A stretch of 64,000 nucleotides of DNA from Nonomuraea candida. Its GTDB lineage: Bacteria > Actinomycetota > Actinomycetes > Streptosporangiales > Streptosporangiaceae. The notes under the pieces were generated by a model. It was not told the origin of the DNA. It made no database searches and worked only from the letters and a program-made list of their open reading frames with translations. Shown here piece by piece: positions 42,704-54,418 of the stretch. Location: assembly GCF_000725485.1 (NCBI RefSeq), contig NZ_JOAG01000012.1, forward strand, positions 1-64,000, in the 5' to 3' direction. Position 1 is the stretch's first letter, and every line of letters begins with the position of its first letter. A program made the translations under genes and the position numbers.

Positions 42704-42719
42704 GCCGGTCCAGACCAGC
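42704..42719. promoter_or_regulatory. dre-like operator upstream of ptsHI
   Basis: GCCGGTCCAGACCAGC matches the Streptomyces DasR consensus ACTGGTCTAGACCAGT in 12 of 16 positions (10 of 12 in the core), directly before ptsH. Confidence 0.65.
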
Positions 42720-42831
42720 CGGACCTCGGATGTCAACGTCGGCCGATCGCGCTCAAATCGGGCGACCCACTTCATTGTGACGGGTCCGACCGATACTCTC
42801 GCGACTGCGACCGAACAGCGCCGGGCGGCCG

Positions 42832-43278
42832 CTATTCCCACCGGAAGAGCTCGTCCCCCACGTGCACCGTCCCCTCGGTCACCCCGGTCACCTCGGCCGG
42901 GAGCGCGTCGAGCGCGACGACCGGGCAGACCGGCGAGCGCCCGCCCGCCTCGATGACGGCCGGGTCCCAGGCCACCACCGGCTGACCGGCGCTGACCCTG
43001 TCTCCCTCCGCCGCCAGAAGCTGGAACCCCTCCCCCTTGAGCTGGACCGTGTCGATCCCCAGATGCACCAGCACGCCCTTGCCGTCGTCTCCCACGATGA
43101 CGTAGGCGTGCGGATGCAATTTCATTATCTTCCCCGCTATGGGAGCCACGGCCTTGCCCGGCCCCCTCAGCGGATCGATCGCCGTTCCCGGCCCGACCAT
43201 GCCGGCGGAGAACACCGGATCGGGTACGGCGTCCAACCCCACGGCCGCCCCCTCGACCGGGGCGAGAACAGTCGTCAT
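42832..43278 (-). CDS. crr: PTS glucose-type EIIA component
   Basis: A 148-residue EIIA(Glc)-type protein with the phosphorylated His72 in GVLVHLGIDTVQLKGEGF and the second active-site His in LHPHAYVIV. A free-standing EIIA supplies phosphate to the EIIB below. It starts 10 bp after the EIIB stop, in one operon with it. Confidence 0.96.
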   Translation of the reverse strand: MTTVLAPVEGAAVGLDAVPDPVFSAGMVGPGTAIDPLRGPGKAVAPIAGKIMKLHPHAYVIVGDDGKGVLVHLGIDTVQLKGEGFQLLAAEGDRVSAGQPVVAWDPAVIEAGGRSPVCPVVALDALPAEVTGVTEGTVHVGDELFRWE

Positions 43279-43288
43279 GGTCTCGCCC

Positions 43289-43525
43289 TTAGCCGATGAT
43301 GTCCTCGATGTCGCTGGCGATCGTGTCGGCCTCCGGTCCGACGACGACTTGGACCACGTTCCCCGCCGCCATCACGCCATGCGCGCCGGCCGCTCTGAGT
43401 GCCGGCTGGTCGACCTTCGAGGCGTCGCGCACCTCGGTCCGCAGCCGGGTGATGCAGGGCTCTATCTCGATGATGTTGTCGGCGCCGCCCAGCGCGGCGA
43501 TGATCGCGTTCACGTCCGCCGCCAT
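43289..43525 (-). CDS. PTS EIIB component (glucose/N-acetylglucosamine type)
   Basis: A 78-residue EIIB with the phosphorylated Cys24 in IEPCITRLRTEVRD. It takes phosphate from EIIA and gives it to the incoming sugar bound by EIIC. First gene of the EIIB-EIIA operon; a dre-like site lies 28-43 bp upstream. Confidence 0.95.
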   Translation of the reverse strand: MAADVNAIIAALGGADNIIEIEPCITRLRTEVRDASKVDQPALRAAGAHGVMAAGNVVQVVVGPEADTIASDIEDIIG

Positions 43526-43552
43526 CCGGTCCTCCTTAGGATGAGCACTCTG

Positions 43553-43568
43553 ACCAGGCTAGATCAGT
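43553..43568. promoter_or_regulatory. dre-like operator upstream of EIIB-EIIA
   Basis: On the minus strand ACTGATCTAGCCTGGT matches the DasR dre consensus in 12 of 16 positions. It overlaps the last codons of the SIS-domain gene. Confidence 0.5.
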
Positions 43569-44598
43569 CTGTCTGAGTGACCTTGTTCAGGCCGCGCGGC
43601 GCGTCGGGGTCGATGCCGAGCCTGCGGGCCAGCGCCTCGGTGAGGAGCTGGCCGGGCACGATCAGGCCCATCGGGGCCAGCCACTCGGGCAGGTCGGGAC
43701 CGTTCAGCGCGGCCGTGCCCGCCCCCGCCAGCCCCTCGCCGCCCCCGATCGTGTACGCCGCCGCGCCCGCCGCCACCACCCGCTCGGCCAGCGCCACGGT
43801 GCCCTGCAGCGTCGGGCTGTGCTCGGCGGCCACCAGCAGCGCCGGCGTGTCGGCGTCCACCACGGCGATCGGGCCGTGCAGCAGGTCGGCGTACGACAGG
43901 CCCATGGCGTGCAGGTAGCAGGCCTCCTTGAGCTTCAGCGCGGTCTCCAGCGCCGTCGAGAACGCCAGCCCCCGCCCCGACACGACCACGCCCGGCTTGT
44001 CGAGCAGCCCCTCGACCACGGCCTCCAGGTCGCCCGGCTCGGCGATCAGCTTCTCCACCGCCTCGGGCACCCGCCGCAGCTCGTCGGCGTCCACGTCCGC
44101 GCCCAGCCCGATCGCGAGCACCGCCAGCGCCGCGAGCTGCGTCGTGTACGTCTTCGTCGCCGGGACGGCCTTCTCCTCGCCCGCCACCGTGCACAGCGCC
44201 ACGTCGGCCTCCTGGGCCAGCGGGCTGTCCTCGCCGCCGTTCGTGATGCCGACGGTCCTCGCCCCGCACTCCTTCGCCCAGGCCAGCGTCTCGACGATCT
44301 CCTCGGTCCGCCCCGACTGCGAGATCGCCACGGCCAGCACGCCGTCGAGGTCGAGCCGGCGCTTGTACGTCGTCGCGATCGACGGCGCCGCCAGCGCCGA
44401 GAGCCGGCCGGCGTGCGATTCGACCAGGTAACGCCCGTACACTGCTGCGTTGTCGGAGGTGCCGCGGGCGATGAACAGCAGCTGCCTGGTCTGCTCGCCG
44501 ATGGCCTTGATCTCGTCGATCTTGGGGAGCAGGGAGTCCAGTGTGGCGCGCAGCGCGGTCGGCTGCTCGGCGATCTCGCTGCGCATCTTGGTGGTCAT
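43564..44598 (-). CDS. SIS-domain sugar-phosphate isomerase/deaminase (NagB-II / GlmS-like)
   Basis: A 344-residue protein with two SIS domains (FIARGTSDNAAVYGRYLVE; AVAISQSGRTEEIVETLAW; VVVSGRGLAFSTALETALKL), like the isomerase half of GlmS but with no glutaminase domain. In a GlcNAc PTS cluster it probably acts as glucosamine-6-phosphate deaminase (inference). ATG 44598 is preferred to a TTG at 44616. Divergent from the GntR regulator, with the operator palindrome between them. Confidence 0.9.
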   Translation of the reverse strand: MTTKMRSEIAEQPTALRATLDSLLPKIDEIKAIGEQTRQLLFIARGTSDNAAVYGRYLVESHAGRLSALAAPSIATTYKRRLDLDGVLAVAISQSGRTEEIVETLAWAKECGARTVGITNGGEDSPLAQEADVALCTVAGEEKAVPATKTYTTQLAALAVLAIGLGADVDADELRRVPEAVEKLIAEPGDLEAVVEGLLDKPGVVVSGRGLAFSTALETALKLKEACYLHAMGLSYADLLHGPIAVVDADTPALLVAAEHSPTLQGTVALAERVVAAGAAAYTIGGGEGLAGAGTAALNGPDLPEWLAPMGLIVPGQLLTEALARRLGIDPDAPRGLNKVTQTD

Positions 44599-44654
44599 CT
44601 CGGGCCCATCCCTCAACTCATTGCGGTTCAGACTTGACCGTCTTTCGCGACGTG

Positions 44655-44676
44655 TGGTCTAGTCCGGACTAGACCA
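44655..44676. promoter_or_regulatory. 22-bp perfect palindrome containing two overlapping dre half-sites
   Basis: TGGTCTAGTCC joined to its exact reverse complement. Each end is close to the DasR core TGGTCTAGACCA (10 of 12), so it reads as two overlapping dre sites. It sits between the divergent SIS and GntR genes and should control both. Confidence 0.8.
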
Positions 44677-44722
44677 GTACGAACCATAGCCCATGACCCA
44701 GATAGAGACGAGGGGAGGATCC

Positions 44723-45463
44723 GTGGCGCACATCGATCCGGACAGCCCGGTGCCCAAGTACTTCCAGCTTCGCGAGATCCTGCTGGACCTCATCGACAGC
44801 GACGAGCTCAGCATCGGCGCGGCCATCCCCTCCGAGCGGGAGTTGTGCCAGCGCTTCGGCCTGTCCAGGATGACCGTGCGGCAGGCCGTGGACCACCTCG
44901 TGTCCGAGGGCCGCCTGCACCGCGTGCCCGGCAAGGGGACGTTCGTCGCCCGGCCGAAGATCGAGCTGGCGCTCCAGCTCACGTCCTTCACCGACGACAT
45001 GAGGGCGCGCGGCATGATCCCCGGCTCGCGCGACCTCGACCGCCGCATCGTGCGCGCCAGCGCCCACCTGGCCAAGGAACTGGGCATCCAGCCGGGCGAG
45101 GAGGTGCACTTCATCGAGCGCCTGCGCACGGCCGACGGCGAGCCGCTGTCGATCGAGCGGGCCCACATCCCGGTCAAGCTCGCCCCCGACCTCGCCGACC
45201 ACGACCTCTCCGACAGGTCGCTGTACGAGCTGCTGGAGCGACGCTACGGCCTGGTCATGGACGCCGGCGAGCTGACCATCGACGGCGGGCTCGCCGACCC
45301 GAGCGACGCCGACCTGCTGAAGCTGCCGCGCGGCGGGGCCGTGCTGCTGTTGCAGCGCAGGTCGTTCTCCGGCGGGGTCTGCGCGGAGCTGGGCGTGTCC
45401 ACGTACCGCGCCGACCGCTACCAGCTGCGCACCAGCCTCGAAATGCCCGTCCGCCGCGGCTGA
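44723..45463 (+). CDS. GntR/HutC-family regulator, DasR/NagR-like
   Basis: A 246-residue regulator: GntR winged helix (YFQLREILLDLI, LCQRFGLSRMTVRQAVDHLV, HRVPGKGTFVA) and a UTRA effector domain (PGEEVHFIERLRTADGEPLS, LERRYGLVMDAGELTID). With the nearby dre-like palindromes it is most likely the DasR orthologue, sensing glucosamine-6-phosphate-type metabolites. GTG 44723 is chosen because AGGGGAGG lies 4-5 nt upstream; ATG 44693 has none. Confidence 0.92.
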   Translation: MAHIDPDSPVPKYFQLREILLDLIDSDELSIGAAIPSERELCQRFGLSRMTVRQAVDHLVSEGRLHRVPGKGTFVARPKIELALQLTSFTDDMRARGMIPGSRDLDRRIVRASAHLAKELGIQPGEEVHFIERLRTADGEPLSIERAHIPVKLAPDLADHDLSDRSLYELLERRYGLVMDAGELTIDGGLADPSDADLLKLPRGGAVLLLQRRSFSGGVCAELGVSTYRADRYQLRTSLEMPVRRG

Positions 45464-45590
45464 GCCCCACGAGGAGAGCCGGCCCACCCACCCGTGCCGC
45501 GGCGGGCCGGGCTTCCGCCCCGGATCTCAGCAGCCGACCGGCCTCCCACCTGCTTCGGCGGCCGGCTTCCCGGCTTCCCGGAGGACCCCC

Positions 45591-45614
45591 ATGACTCCCG
45601 GCACCGCGTCGTAG
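45591..45614 (+). other. Leader micro-ORF (MTPGTAS) from a duplicated start region
   Basis: GGAGGACCCCC-ATG-ACTCCCGGCACC at 45580 is almost identical to the real EIIC start region at 45643. The first copy runs only seven codons to TAG (45612). Confidence 0.6.
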
Positions 45615-45655
45615 GCGCCCGCACGGACTGAGGCCCAGTCCCCGGAGGACCCCCT

Positions 45656-47035
45656 ATGACTCCCGGCACCCCCCACGCCTCGGAGGAACGCCCGGTGAAC
45701 GAGACCACCGCCGCCCGGCCTTCGCCGTTCGCGCGCGTGATGACCATGCTGCAGCGGCTGGGGCGCTCCCTCATGCTGCCCATCGCCGCCCTGCCCGCGG
45801 CGGCCCTGCTGCAGCGCTTCGGCCAGCCCGACATGCTCGGCTCGAACGGCGCCGAGCCGGGCGGCCTGGCCGACGTCGCCGGGATGGCCTGGATGAACGA
45901 GGTGGCCGGCGTGCTGGCCGCCGCCGGGGCGGCCCTGTTCGACAACCTGCCGCTGCTGTTCGCCGTGGGCGTCGCGATCGGCTTCGCCCGCAAGTCCGAC
46001 GGCTCCACCGCGCTCGCCGCCGTGGTCGGCTACCTGGTCTTCGACCGCGTGACGAAGGCGATGTTCTTCGAATCGGACATCAGGGACACCGTCTCCATCA
46101 AGGTGGTCGAGGAGCAGGGCATCAAGGAGATCATCGACCACGGCCTGCAGAACCCCACCAAGGTCCTCGGCGGCATCGTCATCGGCCTGGTCGCCGCCCT
46201 GCTCTGGCAGCGTTTCCACCGCATCAAGCTGCCGTCCTGGCTGGCGTTCTTCGGCGGGCGGCGCTTCGTGCCGATCATCACCTCCATCGTCGCGCTGCTC
46301 ATCGGCGTGGCCTTCGGCTGGCTCTGGCCGGTGATCGGCGAGTGGATCCGCCACGCCGGCGAGGCCCTGGCCGCCAGCGGCCCGATCGGCACCGGCGTCT
46401 ACGGCCTGATCAACCGCCTGCTGATCCCCCTCGGCCTGCACCACTTCGTCAACTCCGTGGTCTGGTACGTGGTGCCGCAGTGCGACGTCGGCGGCCGGGT
46501 GCTGGGCGGCGACTGGAACTGCTACTTCGGCGGCGCCCCGGAGTCGGGCCAGTTCATGGCCGGCTTCTTCCCCGTCATGATGTTCGCCCTGCCGGCCGCC
46601 GCCCTGGCCATGTGGCGCGCGGCCCCCGAGCACCGGCGCGCCACGGTGGGCGGCATCATGCTGTCGGCGGCGCTGGCGTCGTTCGTCACGGGGATCACCG
46701 AGCCGATCGAGTTCGCCTTCATCTTCGTGGCGCCGCTGCTGCTGGTGGTGCACGCGATCCTGACGGGCCTGGCGATGGCCCTGACCATGCTCATCGGCGG
46801 GCAGCTCGGCTTCGGCTTCTCCGCCGGCCTGCTCGACCTGCTCCTGAACGCCAGCAAGTCGAACACCGAGAACCTGCCCGGCATCCTGGCGCTGGGCCTG
46901 GTCTACGGCGTGGTCTATTACGTCGTGTTCACGTTCCTCATCCGCCGGCTGAACATCATGACCCCCGGCCGGGAGCCCGAACCCGACGTCGACTCAGGCG
47001 AACCCCCCGACCGCCCGCCAAGCACCCCCGCCTGA
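45656..47035 (+). CDS. PTS EIIC permease, N-acetylglucosamine type (first copy)
   Basis: A 459-residue permease with about ten membrane helices and the family motifs LGRSLMLPIAALPAAALL, FDNLPLLFAVGVAIGFA, LGLHHFVNSVVWY and GITEPIEFAFIFVAP, the sugar-binding Glu. It lacks EIIA and EIIB domains, matching the separate EIIA and EIIB genes. ATG 45656 has GGAGG upstream. Downstream of the GntR regulator in the same direction. Confidence 0.95.
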   Translation: MTPGTPHASEERPVNETTAARPSPFARVMTMLQRLGRSLMLPIAALPAAALLQRFGQPDMLGSNGAEPGGLADVAGMAWMNEVAGVLAAAGAALFDNLPLLFAVGVAIGFARKSDGSTALAAVVGYLVFDRVTKAMFFESDIRDTVSIKVVEEQGIKEIIDHGLQNPTKVLGGIVIGLVAALLWQRFHRIKLPSWLAFFGGRRFVPIITSIVALLIGVAFGWLWPVIGEWIRHAGEALAASGPIGTGVYGLINRLLIPLGLHHFVNSVVWYVVPQCDVGGRVLGGDWNCYFGGAPESGQFMAGFFPVMMFALPAAALAMWRAAPEHRRATVGGIMLSAALASFVTGITEPIEFAFIFVAPLLLVVHAILTGLAMALTMLIGGQLGFGFSAGLLDLLLNASKSNTENLPGILALGLVYGVVYYVVFTFLIRRLNIMTPGREPEPDVDSGEPPDRPPSTPA

Positions 47036-47160
47036 CCCCCGGCGGCCACGGGCTCCGGCCGCGCGAGCAGCCGCCGGCGCGTTCCCGCAGCTCCGCCACG
47101 GGGTAGTAACCCCCCGATCCCCCGCGAAACGACACGAACGCGTGCGGGGGTGACGCGACC

Positions 47161-48570
47161 ATGCAGCACTCGTCCGAGCCCCCGCCCGAGCCACCGGTCG
47201 AGCCACCGTCCGGACCACCGCCCGAACCGCCCGCCCAGCCACCGTCCGGACCGCCGGCTGAGACACCGTCCGGACCGCCCTCCTCGCCGTCAGGAGCCCT
47301 GCGGGGGATGCCGTGGGTGTCGTCGGCGTTCGCCGTGCTGCAGCGCGTCGGCCGCTCGCTCATGCTGCCCATCGCGGTGCTCCCGGCCGCCGGCCTGCTG
47401 TTCCGCTTCGGCCAGGACGACCTGCTCGGCGCGGACGGTCTCGGCGCCGTCCTGCCCGGGCTCCTCCCGGCCGCCAAGATCATGGCCGCAGCCGGCGGCG
47501 CGCTCTTCGACAACCTGCCGCTGCTGTTCGCGATCGGCGTGGCGATCGGCTTCGCCCGCAGGTCCGACGGCTCCACCGCGCTGGCGGCCCTGGTCGGCTA
47601 CCTGGTCTTCGACCGCGTGACCAAGACCCTGTTCTTCGAGGCCGGGCAGGGCGCCGTCCACACCAAGGTCACGCTGATCCTCCAGAACGGCACTCCCGCG
47701 CTCGACCTGGGCGCCCAGAACCCCACCGGCGTCCTGGGCGGCATCCTCATGGGCATCACGGCCGCCCTCCTGTGGCAGCGCTTCCACCGCCTCAAACCGC
47801 CCGCCTGGCTGGCCTTCTTCGGCGGGCGCCGCTCGGTGCCCATCCTCACCGCCGTCGCCGGCCTGGTCCTCGGCGTGCTCTTCGGCCTCCTCTGGCGGCC
47901 GGTCGGCGACTGGCTGGCGCAGGCGGGCGACTGGCTCACGGCCCACGGCACGGTCGGAACGGGCATCTACGGCGTGGCCAACCGCCTGCTCATCCCCGCC
48001 GGCCTGCACCATTTCCTCAACACCATCGTCTGGTTCACGCTGCCCGAGTGCCACGCGGGCGTGAACGGCGCGACCCGCGACGCCACGGGCGACCTGAACT
48101 GCTATTTCGCCGGGGAGCAGGGCGCGGGCGTGTTCATGACGGGCTTCTTCCCCGTCATGATGTTCGGCCTGCTCGGAGCCGCCATCGCCATGTGGCGCGC
48201 GGCCCCGCCGGACCGCCGCCGGTCGGTCGGCGGCATCATGCTCTCGGCCGGTCTGACCGCGTTCGTCACGGGCATCACGGAACCCCTGGAGTTCGCCTTC
48301 ATCTTCGTGGCGCCCGCCCTGTTCGTCGCGCACGCCCTCCTGACCGGCCTGTCGATGGCCCTGATGGCCGAACTCGGCGCCCGCCTGGGCTTCACGTTCT
48401 CCGGCGGGGCCATCGACCTGCTGCTGAACGCGGGCAAGTCCAACACGCACGGGCTGGGGCTGGTCGTGGGGTTCGGCGTGGCGTACCTGCTGCTGTACTA
48501 CGCCCTCTTCACGATCCTGATCCGCCGCCTCGACCTCCCCACCCCCGGCCGCGAACCCACCCCCGCGTAG
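47161..48570 (+). CDS. PTS EIIC permease, N-acetylglucosamine type (second copy)
   Basis: A 469-residue paralogue of the preceding permease (LGRSLMLPIA-like VGRSLMLPIAVLPAAG, FDNLPLLFAIGVAIGFA, GLHHFLNTIVWF, GITEPLEFAFIFVAP). It has an unusual N-terminal tail of about 45 residues of PPEPP/PPSGPP repeats before the first helix. ATG 47161 is taken; an internal ATG at 47308 would remove the tail. The two copies probably arose by tandem duplication. Confidence 0.93.
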   Translation: MQHSSEPPPEPPVEPPSGPPPEPPAQPPSGPPAETPSGPPSSPSGALRGMPWVSSAFAVLQRVGRSLMLPIAVLPAAGLLFRFGQDDLLGADGLGAVLPGLLPAAKIMAAAGGALFDNLPLLFAIGVAIGFARRSDGSTALAALVGYLVFDRVTKTLFFEAGQGAVHTKVTLILQNGTPALDLGAQNPTGVLGGILMGITAALLWQRFHRLKPPAWLAFFGGRRSVPILTAVAGLVLGVLFGLLWRPVGDWLAQAGDWLTAHGTVGTGIYGVANRLLIPAGLHHFLNTIVWFTLPECHAGVNGATRDATGDLNCYFAGEQGAGVFMTGFFPVMMFGLLGAAIAMWRAAPPDRRRSVGGIMLSAGLTAFVTGITEPLEFAFIFVAPALFVAHALLTGLSMALMAELGARLGFTFSGGAIDLLLNAGKSNTHGLGLVVGFGVAYLLLYYALFTILIRRLDLPTPGREPTPA

Positions 48571-48811
48571 GACCCGGCGGACCCGGCGAATCCGCCGTCC
48601 CCCAGGGTTTGGGGTTTCCGTGACGCGCGCCATTCGCGGCCGGAACACCACGTCACTCCCGCCCCAGGGAATCCAGCTTTCGACAGCCTTTTCCGCGAAA
48701 AAGGACAAACTCTGCCGCCCACCGTGGAAGTTGGCGCGTTCTGTATTCCTGGGCCGGGCCGAAAACTCGTTATAGCGACTCTTTATCGCATGCCAAGAAT
48801 CGGAGGAGCAC

Positions 48812-49249
48812 ATGTCCCCGGCGACCCGCATCGGCCTGACCCCCGCCCCCGAGCCGCGTCCCGGCGAGGAGCCCCGGACCCCGCGGACCCAGGGCGCCCT
48901 GGCCCTGGACCCGCACCGCATGGTGTGGGGTCCACCGGGCACGACACCGGACGAACGCACCCTACGGCGCCTGGCCCAGGCCCTGGCCGAGGTGCTCGCC
49001 GGCCGCCGGCCGCCGGAGACGCTGGCCGACCGGCTCACCGACCACGCCTACCGCGACCTGGTGCGCGCGGGCCGCATGCTCCCGGCCGGCAGCGCCCCGT
49101 TCGCCGGCAGCGTGCACGGAAAGGAGCCCCGGGACGGCGTCATAGAGATGTGCGCCCTCGTGCACTGCGGCGACCGCAACCACGTCCTGGCCGTACGCGT
49201 CGAACGGCGCGGCGTGCAATGGTTGTGCACCGATTTCGAAACGGCCTGA
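48812..49249 (+). CDS. Rv3235-family protein
   Basis: A 145-residue soluble protein with a Pro-rich N-terminus and a conserved C-terminal domain (LAQALAEVLAGRRPPETLAD, ending RVERRGVQWLCTDFE) that is found next to secA in many actinobacteria. Function unknown. ATG 48812 follows a perfect AGGAGG-type site. Convergent with secA. Confidence 0.85.
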   Translation: MSPATRIGLTPAPEPRPGEEPRTPRTQGALALDPHRMVWGPPGTTPDERTLRRLAQALAEVLAGRRPPETLADRLTDHAYRDLVRAGRMLPAGSAPFAGSVHGKEPRDGVIEMCALVHCGDRNHVLAVRVERRGVQWLCTDFETA

Positions 49250-49270
49250 CGAACCCGCACACCACATGAA

Positions 49271-49306
49271 AGACCCCCACCTCCATGGAACGGGAGGTGG
49301 GGGTCT
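49271..49306. terminator. Strong bidirectional terminator
   Basis: A 14-bp perfect stem (AGACCCCCACCTCC / GGAGGTGGGGGTCT) with an 8-nt loop between the convergent Rv3235-like and secA genes; TTTC follows it on the minus strand. Confidence 0.92.
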
Positions 49307-49324
49307 CGGGGAGCGTGGGAACGA

Positions 49325-52114
<2,790 letters not shown>

Positions 52115-52337
52115 TTTATGTAAAGCTCCTCGCAGGTCTTCCCCGGCGGCGCCGCCAGGAGGAGAGGCCGAGACAAACTTCCCCGCTTGCCATCGTAGGC
52201 GGTTCCGCAACCAGACACAGCCACCGTGACGACGAGGGCGCAGAACCTGTCTGGGAGAATGGGTCAAGGCAGAGGGTATGCCGGTTGAGAGCCGGCTCGC
52301 ACCGATAGCGCGATAACCGGCAAAGGAAGGATTAGCC

Positions 52338-52598
52338 ATGGTTGAGGGGAAGAAGTCAGAGCATACGGAGAATCTCGGCAGCCACGGCGGGCGGGCCTCT
52401 TCGTGGCTCGCGGTGACGGTGATGCTGGTGGGAACCATCGTGGCCGGCTTCGGGCTGACGGCTGCCAACTGGACGCTCGTCTGGATCGGCGCCGGGGTCT
52501 TCGTCGTCGGCGGTGTCCTCGCCCTCGTCTTCGACATCTTCACGGACGTCGTGATCGACGCGCCGCGTGTCGGCATGCGCGCTGAAGATCACCGCTGA
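52338..52598 (+). CDS. HGxxPAAW-type small membrane protein
   Basis: An 86-residue protein with the N-terminal motif [16 protein letters not shown] of a conserved actinobacterial family and two membrane helices (about 24-46, 50-70). Function unknown. ATG 52338 follows AAAGGAAGG. Divergent from secA. Confidence 0.82.
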   Translation: MVEGKKSEHTENLGSHGGRASSWLAVTVMLVGTIVAGFGLTAANWTLVWIGAGVFVVGGVLALVFDIFTDVVIDAPRVGMRAEDHR

Positions 52599-52971
52599 CT
52601 CTGGCCTCACCGGCGGGGGGCCCCCCCCCGGGCCGCCCGCCGCCGCCCCTCCAGCCCCCCCCCCTTTCCCCCCCCCGCCCCCCCCCCCCCCCCCGCGGCC
52701 CCCCCCCCCGGGGCCCCCCCCCCCCCCGCCATTCCAGCCCCACCCCGTTCCACCCCGCGGCCGCCGCTGACGCGATTCCACCGCCGGTTCCCTTGCTTCC
52801 TCGGGACCGCCGCCCATCGCGATTCCACCCCGGCCCCCTTGCACCCCCGGGGCCGGCCGCCATCGCGACTCCGCCTCATCGCCTCCCTTTCCCTGCGTCC
52901 GCCCGCGCGTCCCGTTTTGTCGGTCCCCGCGACTAGATTGCTCGCATGCATCGCCATATGGAGTCTCGGGC
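52599..52971. other. Intergenic region with extreme C homopolymers
   Basis: No credible gene. Between 52610 and 52735 it is almost pure C/G, with runs up to 17 C (52678-52694). The remainder is Pro/Arg-type GC-rich sequence with imperfect repeats of CGATTCCACC. It ends just before the YcaQ-family gene. Confidence 0.7.
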
Positions 52972-54174
52972 ATGACCGGTGCGACCGACCTGACGGCCGA
53001 CGAGGCGCGCCGGGTCATCCTGCGTTCACAGGGGTTCATCGGCGCCGACGCGCGCAAGGGCGGGGTGCACGCGATGCTGCGCAGGCTGGGCGCCGTGCAG
53101 CTCGACACGATCTCGGTGCTGGCCCGCTCCCACGAGCTGGTCGCCTACGCCCGCCTGGGCGCGGTGGGCCGTGCCAAGATCGAGCGCGCCTACTGGCACG
53201 ACCCCGCCCAGAGCTTCGAATACTGGTGCCACGCCGCCTGCATCCTGCCCATCGAGCACTGGCCGCTCTACTCGTTCCGCCGCCGGGCCTTCCGCAACCG
53301 GCGCTACCGCTGGCACGAGGTGCCCGACGGCGTGGAGAAGCTGCTCGACCAGGTCCGCGAGTCGGGCCCGCTGACGACGTCCGACGTGGGCGGCGCCAAG
53401 AACGGCGGCCCCTGGTGGGACTGGTCCGATTCCAAGATCGGCCTGGAGTGGCTGCTCGACATCGGCGAGCTGGTCTGCAGCCGCCGCGTCGGCTGGCGCC
53501 GCGTCTACGACCTGGCCGAGCGCGTGGTCCCCGCCGACCTGCTGGCCGACGACCTGTCCGACGAGGAGTGCGTCGTGCGCCTGGCGGCCATCGCGGGCCG
53601 TTCCCTCGGCGTGGCCAACCGCACCGACCTCATCGACTTCCTGCGCCTGAAGGGCCACTACGCCGCCATCCTCGACGAGGTCCTGCTCAGCGGCGCGGCG
53701 GGCCTGGTGCCCGTCACCGTCTCGGGCTGGGCGGGCAGGAAGGGCCAGGCCAACGCGTGGGCCGACCCGGCGGCCCTGGAGTCGGAGCCGCGCGGGCGCC
53801 ACCGCACGACGCTGGTGTCGCCGTTCGACTCGCTCATCTGGCACCGGGGGCGCACGGAGCGGGTGTTCGGCTTCACGTACACGCTGGAGCTCTACGTCCC
53901 CAAGCACAAGCGCGTGCACGGCTACTTCACGATGCCGGTGCTGGCCGGGGGGCGGCTGATCGGGCGCGTCGACCCGGCCCGCGAGGGCTCCACGCTGGTG
54001 GCCAGGCAGCTCAGCCTGGAGCCCGGGCTCTCCCCCGCCAAATGGGCCGACGCGCTGAGCGACGCGCTGTGGTCGGCGGCCGAATGGGTGGGCTGCGACT
54101 CCGTACGCGTCGACCGCGCCGACCCACCGGAGCTGCTCCCCATCCTGAACGCCCCGCGCTCCGCCCCTGCATGA
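52972..54174 (+). CDS. YcaQ/AlkX-family DNA glycosylase (HTH_42 winged helix)
   Basis: A 400-residue protein of the crosslink-repair glycosylase family: AVQLDTISVLARSHELVAYARL contains the QxD catalytic motif, and the C-terminal half has SPFDSLIWHRGRTERVFGF and KRVHGYFTMPVL. Homologues excise bulky or crosslinked bases from DNA; some occur in antibiotic self-resistance. ATG 52972. It stands alone. Confidence 0.92.
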   Translation: MTGATDLTADEARRVILRSQGFIGADARKGGVHAMLRRLGAVQLDTISVLARSHELVAYARLGAVGRAKIERAYWHDPAQSFEYWCHAACILPIEHWPLYSFRRRAFRNRRYRWHEVPDGVEKLLDQVRESGPLTTSDVGGAKNGGPWWDWSDSKIGLEWLLDIGELVCSRRVGWRRVYDLAERVVPADLLADDLSDEECVVRLAAIAGRSLGVANRTDLIDFLRLKGHYAAILDEVLLSGAAGLVPVTVSGWAGRKGQANAWADPAALESEPRGRHRTTLVSPFDSLIWHRGRTERVFGFTYTLELYVPKHKRVHGYFTMPVLAGGRLIGRVDPAREGSTLVARQLSLEPGLSPAKWADALSDALWSAAEWVGCDSVRVDRADPPELLPILNAPRSAPA

Positions 54175-54204
54175 GGCGCTCCCGGGCCTCGTGAGCCCCG
54201 GGCT

Positions 54205-54314
54205 CTCGGGCCCGCGGCTCTCAGAGCTTCACGGACCTCGCCTCTCGGGCCCGCGGCTCTCAGGGCTCTCAGGGTTTCACCACGGGCCCGGGCACTCGGG
54301 CCCGCGGCTCTCAG
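54205..54314. repeat. Three copies of a 20-bp direct repeat
   Basis: CTCGGGCCCGCGGCTCTCAG is repeated exactly at 54205, 54244 and 54295 within the gap between the convergent YcaQ and response-regulator genes, with further partial GGCTCTCAGGG copies. CCGCGG-type symmetry gives weak hairpins. Confidence 0.85.
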
Positions 54315-54418
54315 GGCATCACGGGTCCGCGCTCCGGTCTTCCGGGGCTCGGACCGTCAGAGCTCCCGGCTCGTGAGGCTCTCCGAGCGCCGCGTCGGGG
54401 GCTGGGGTGCCGGGTGGC

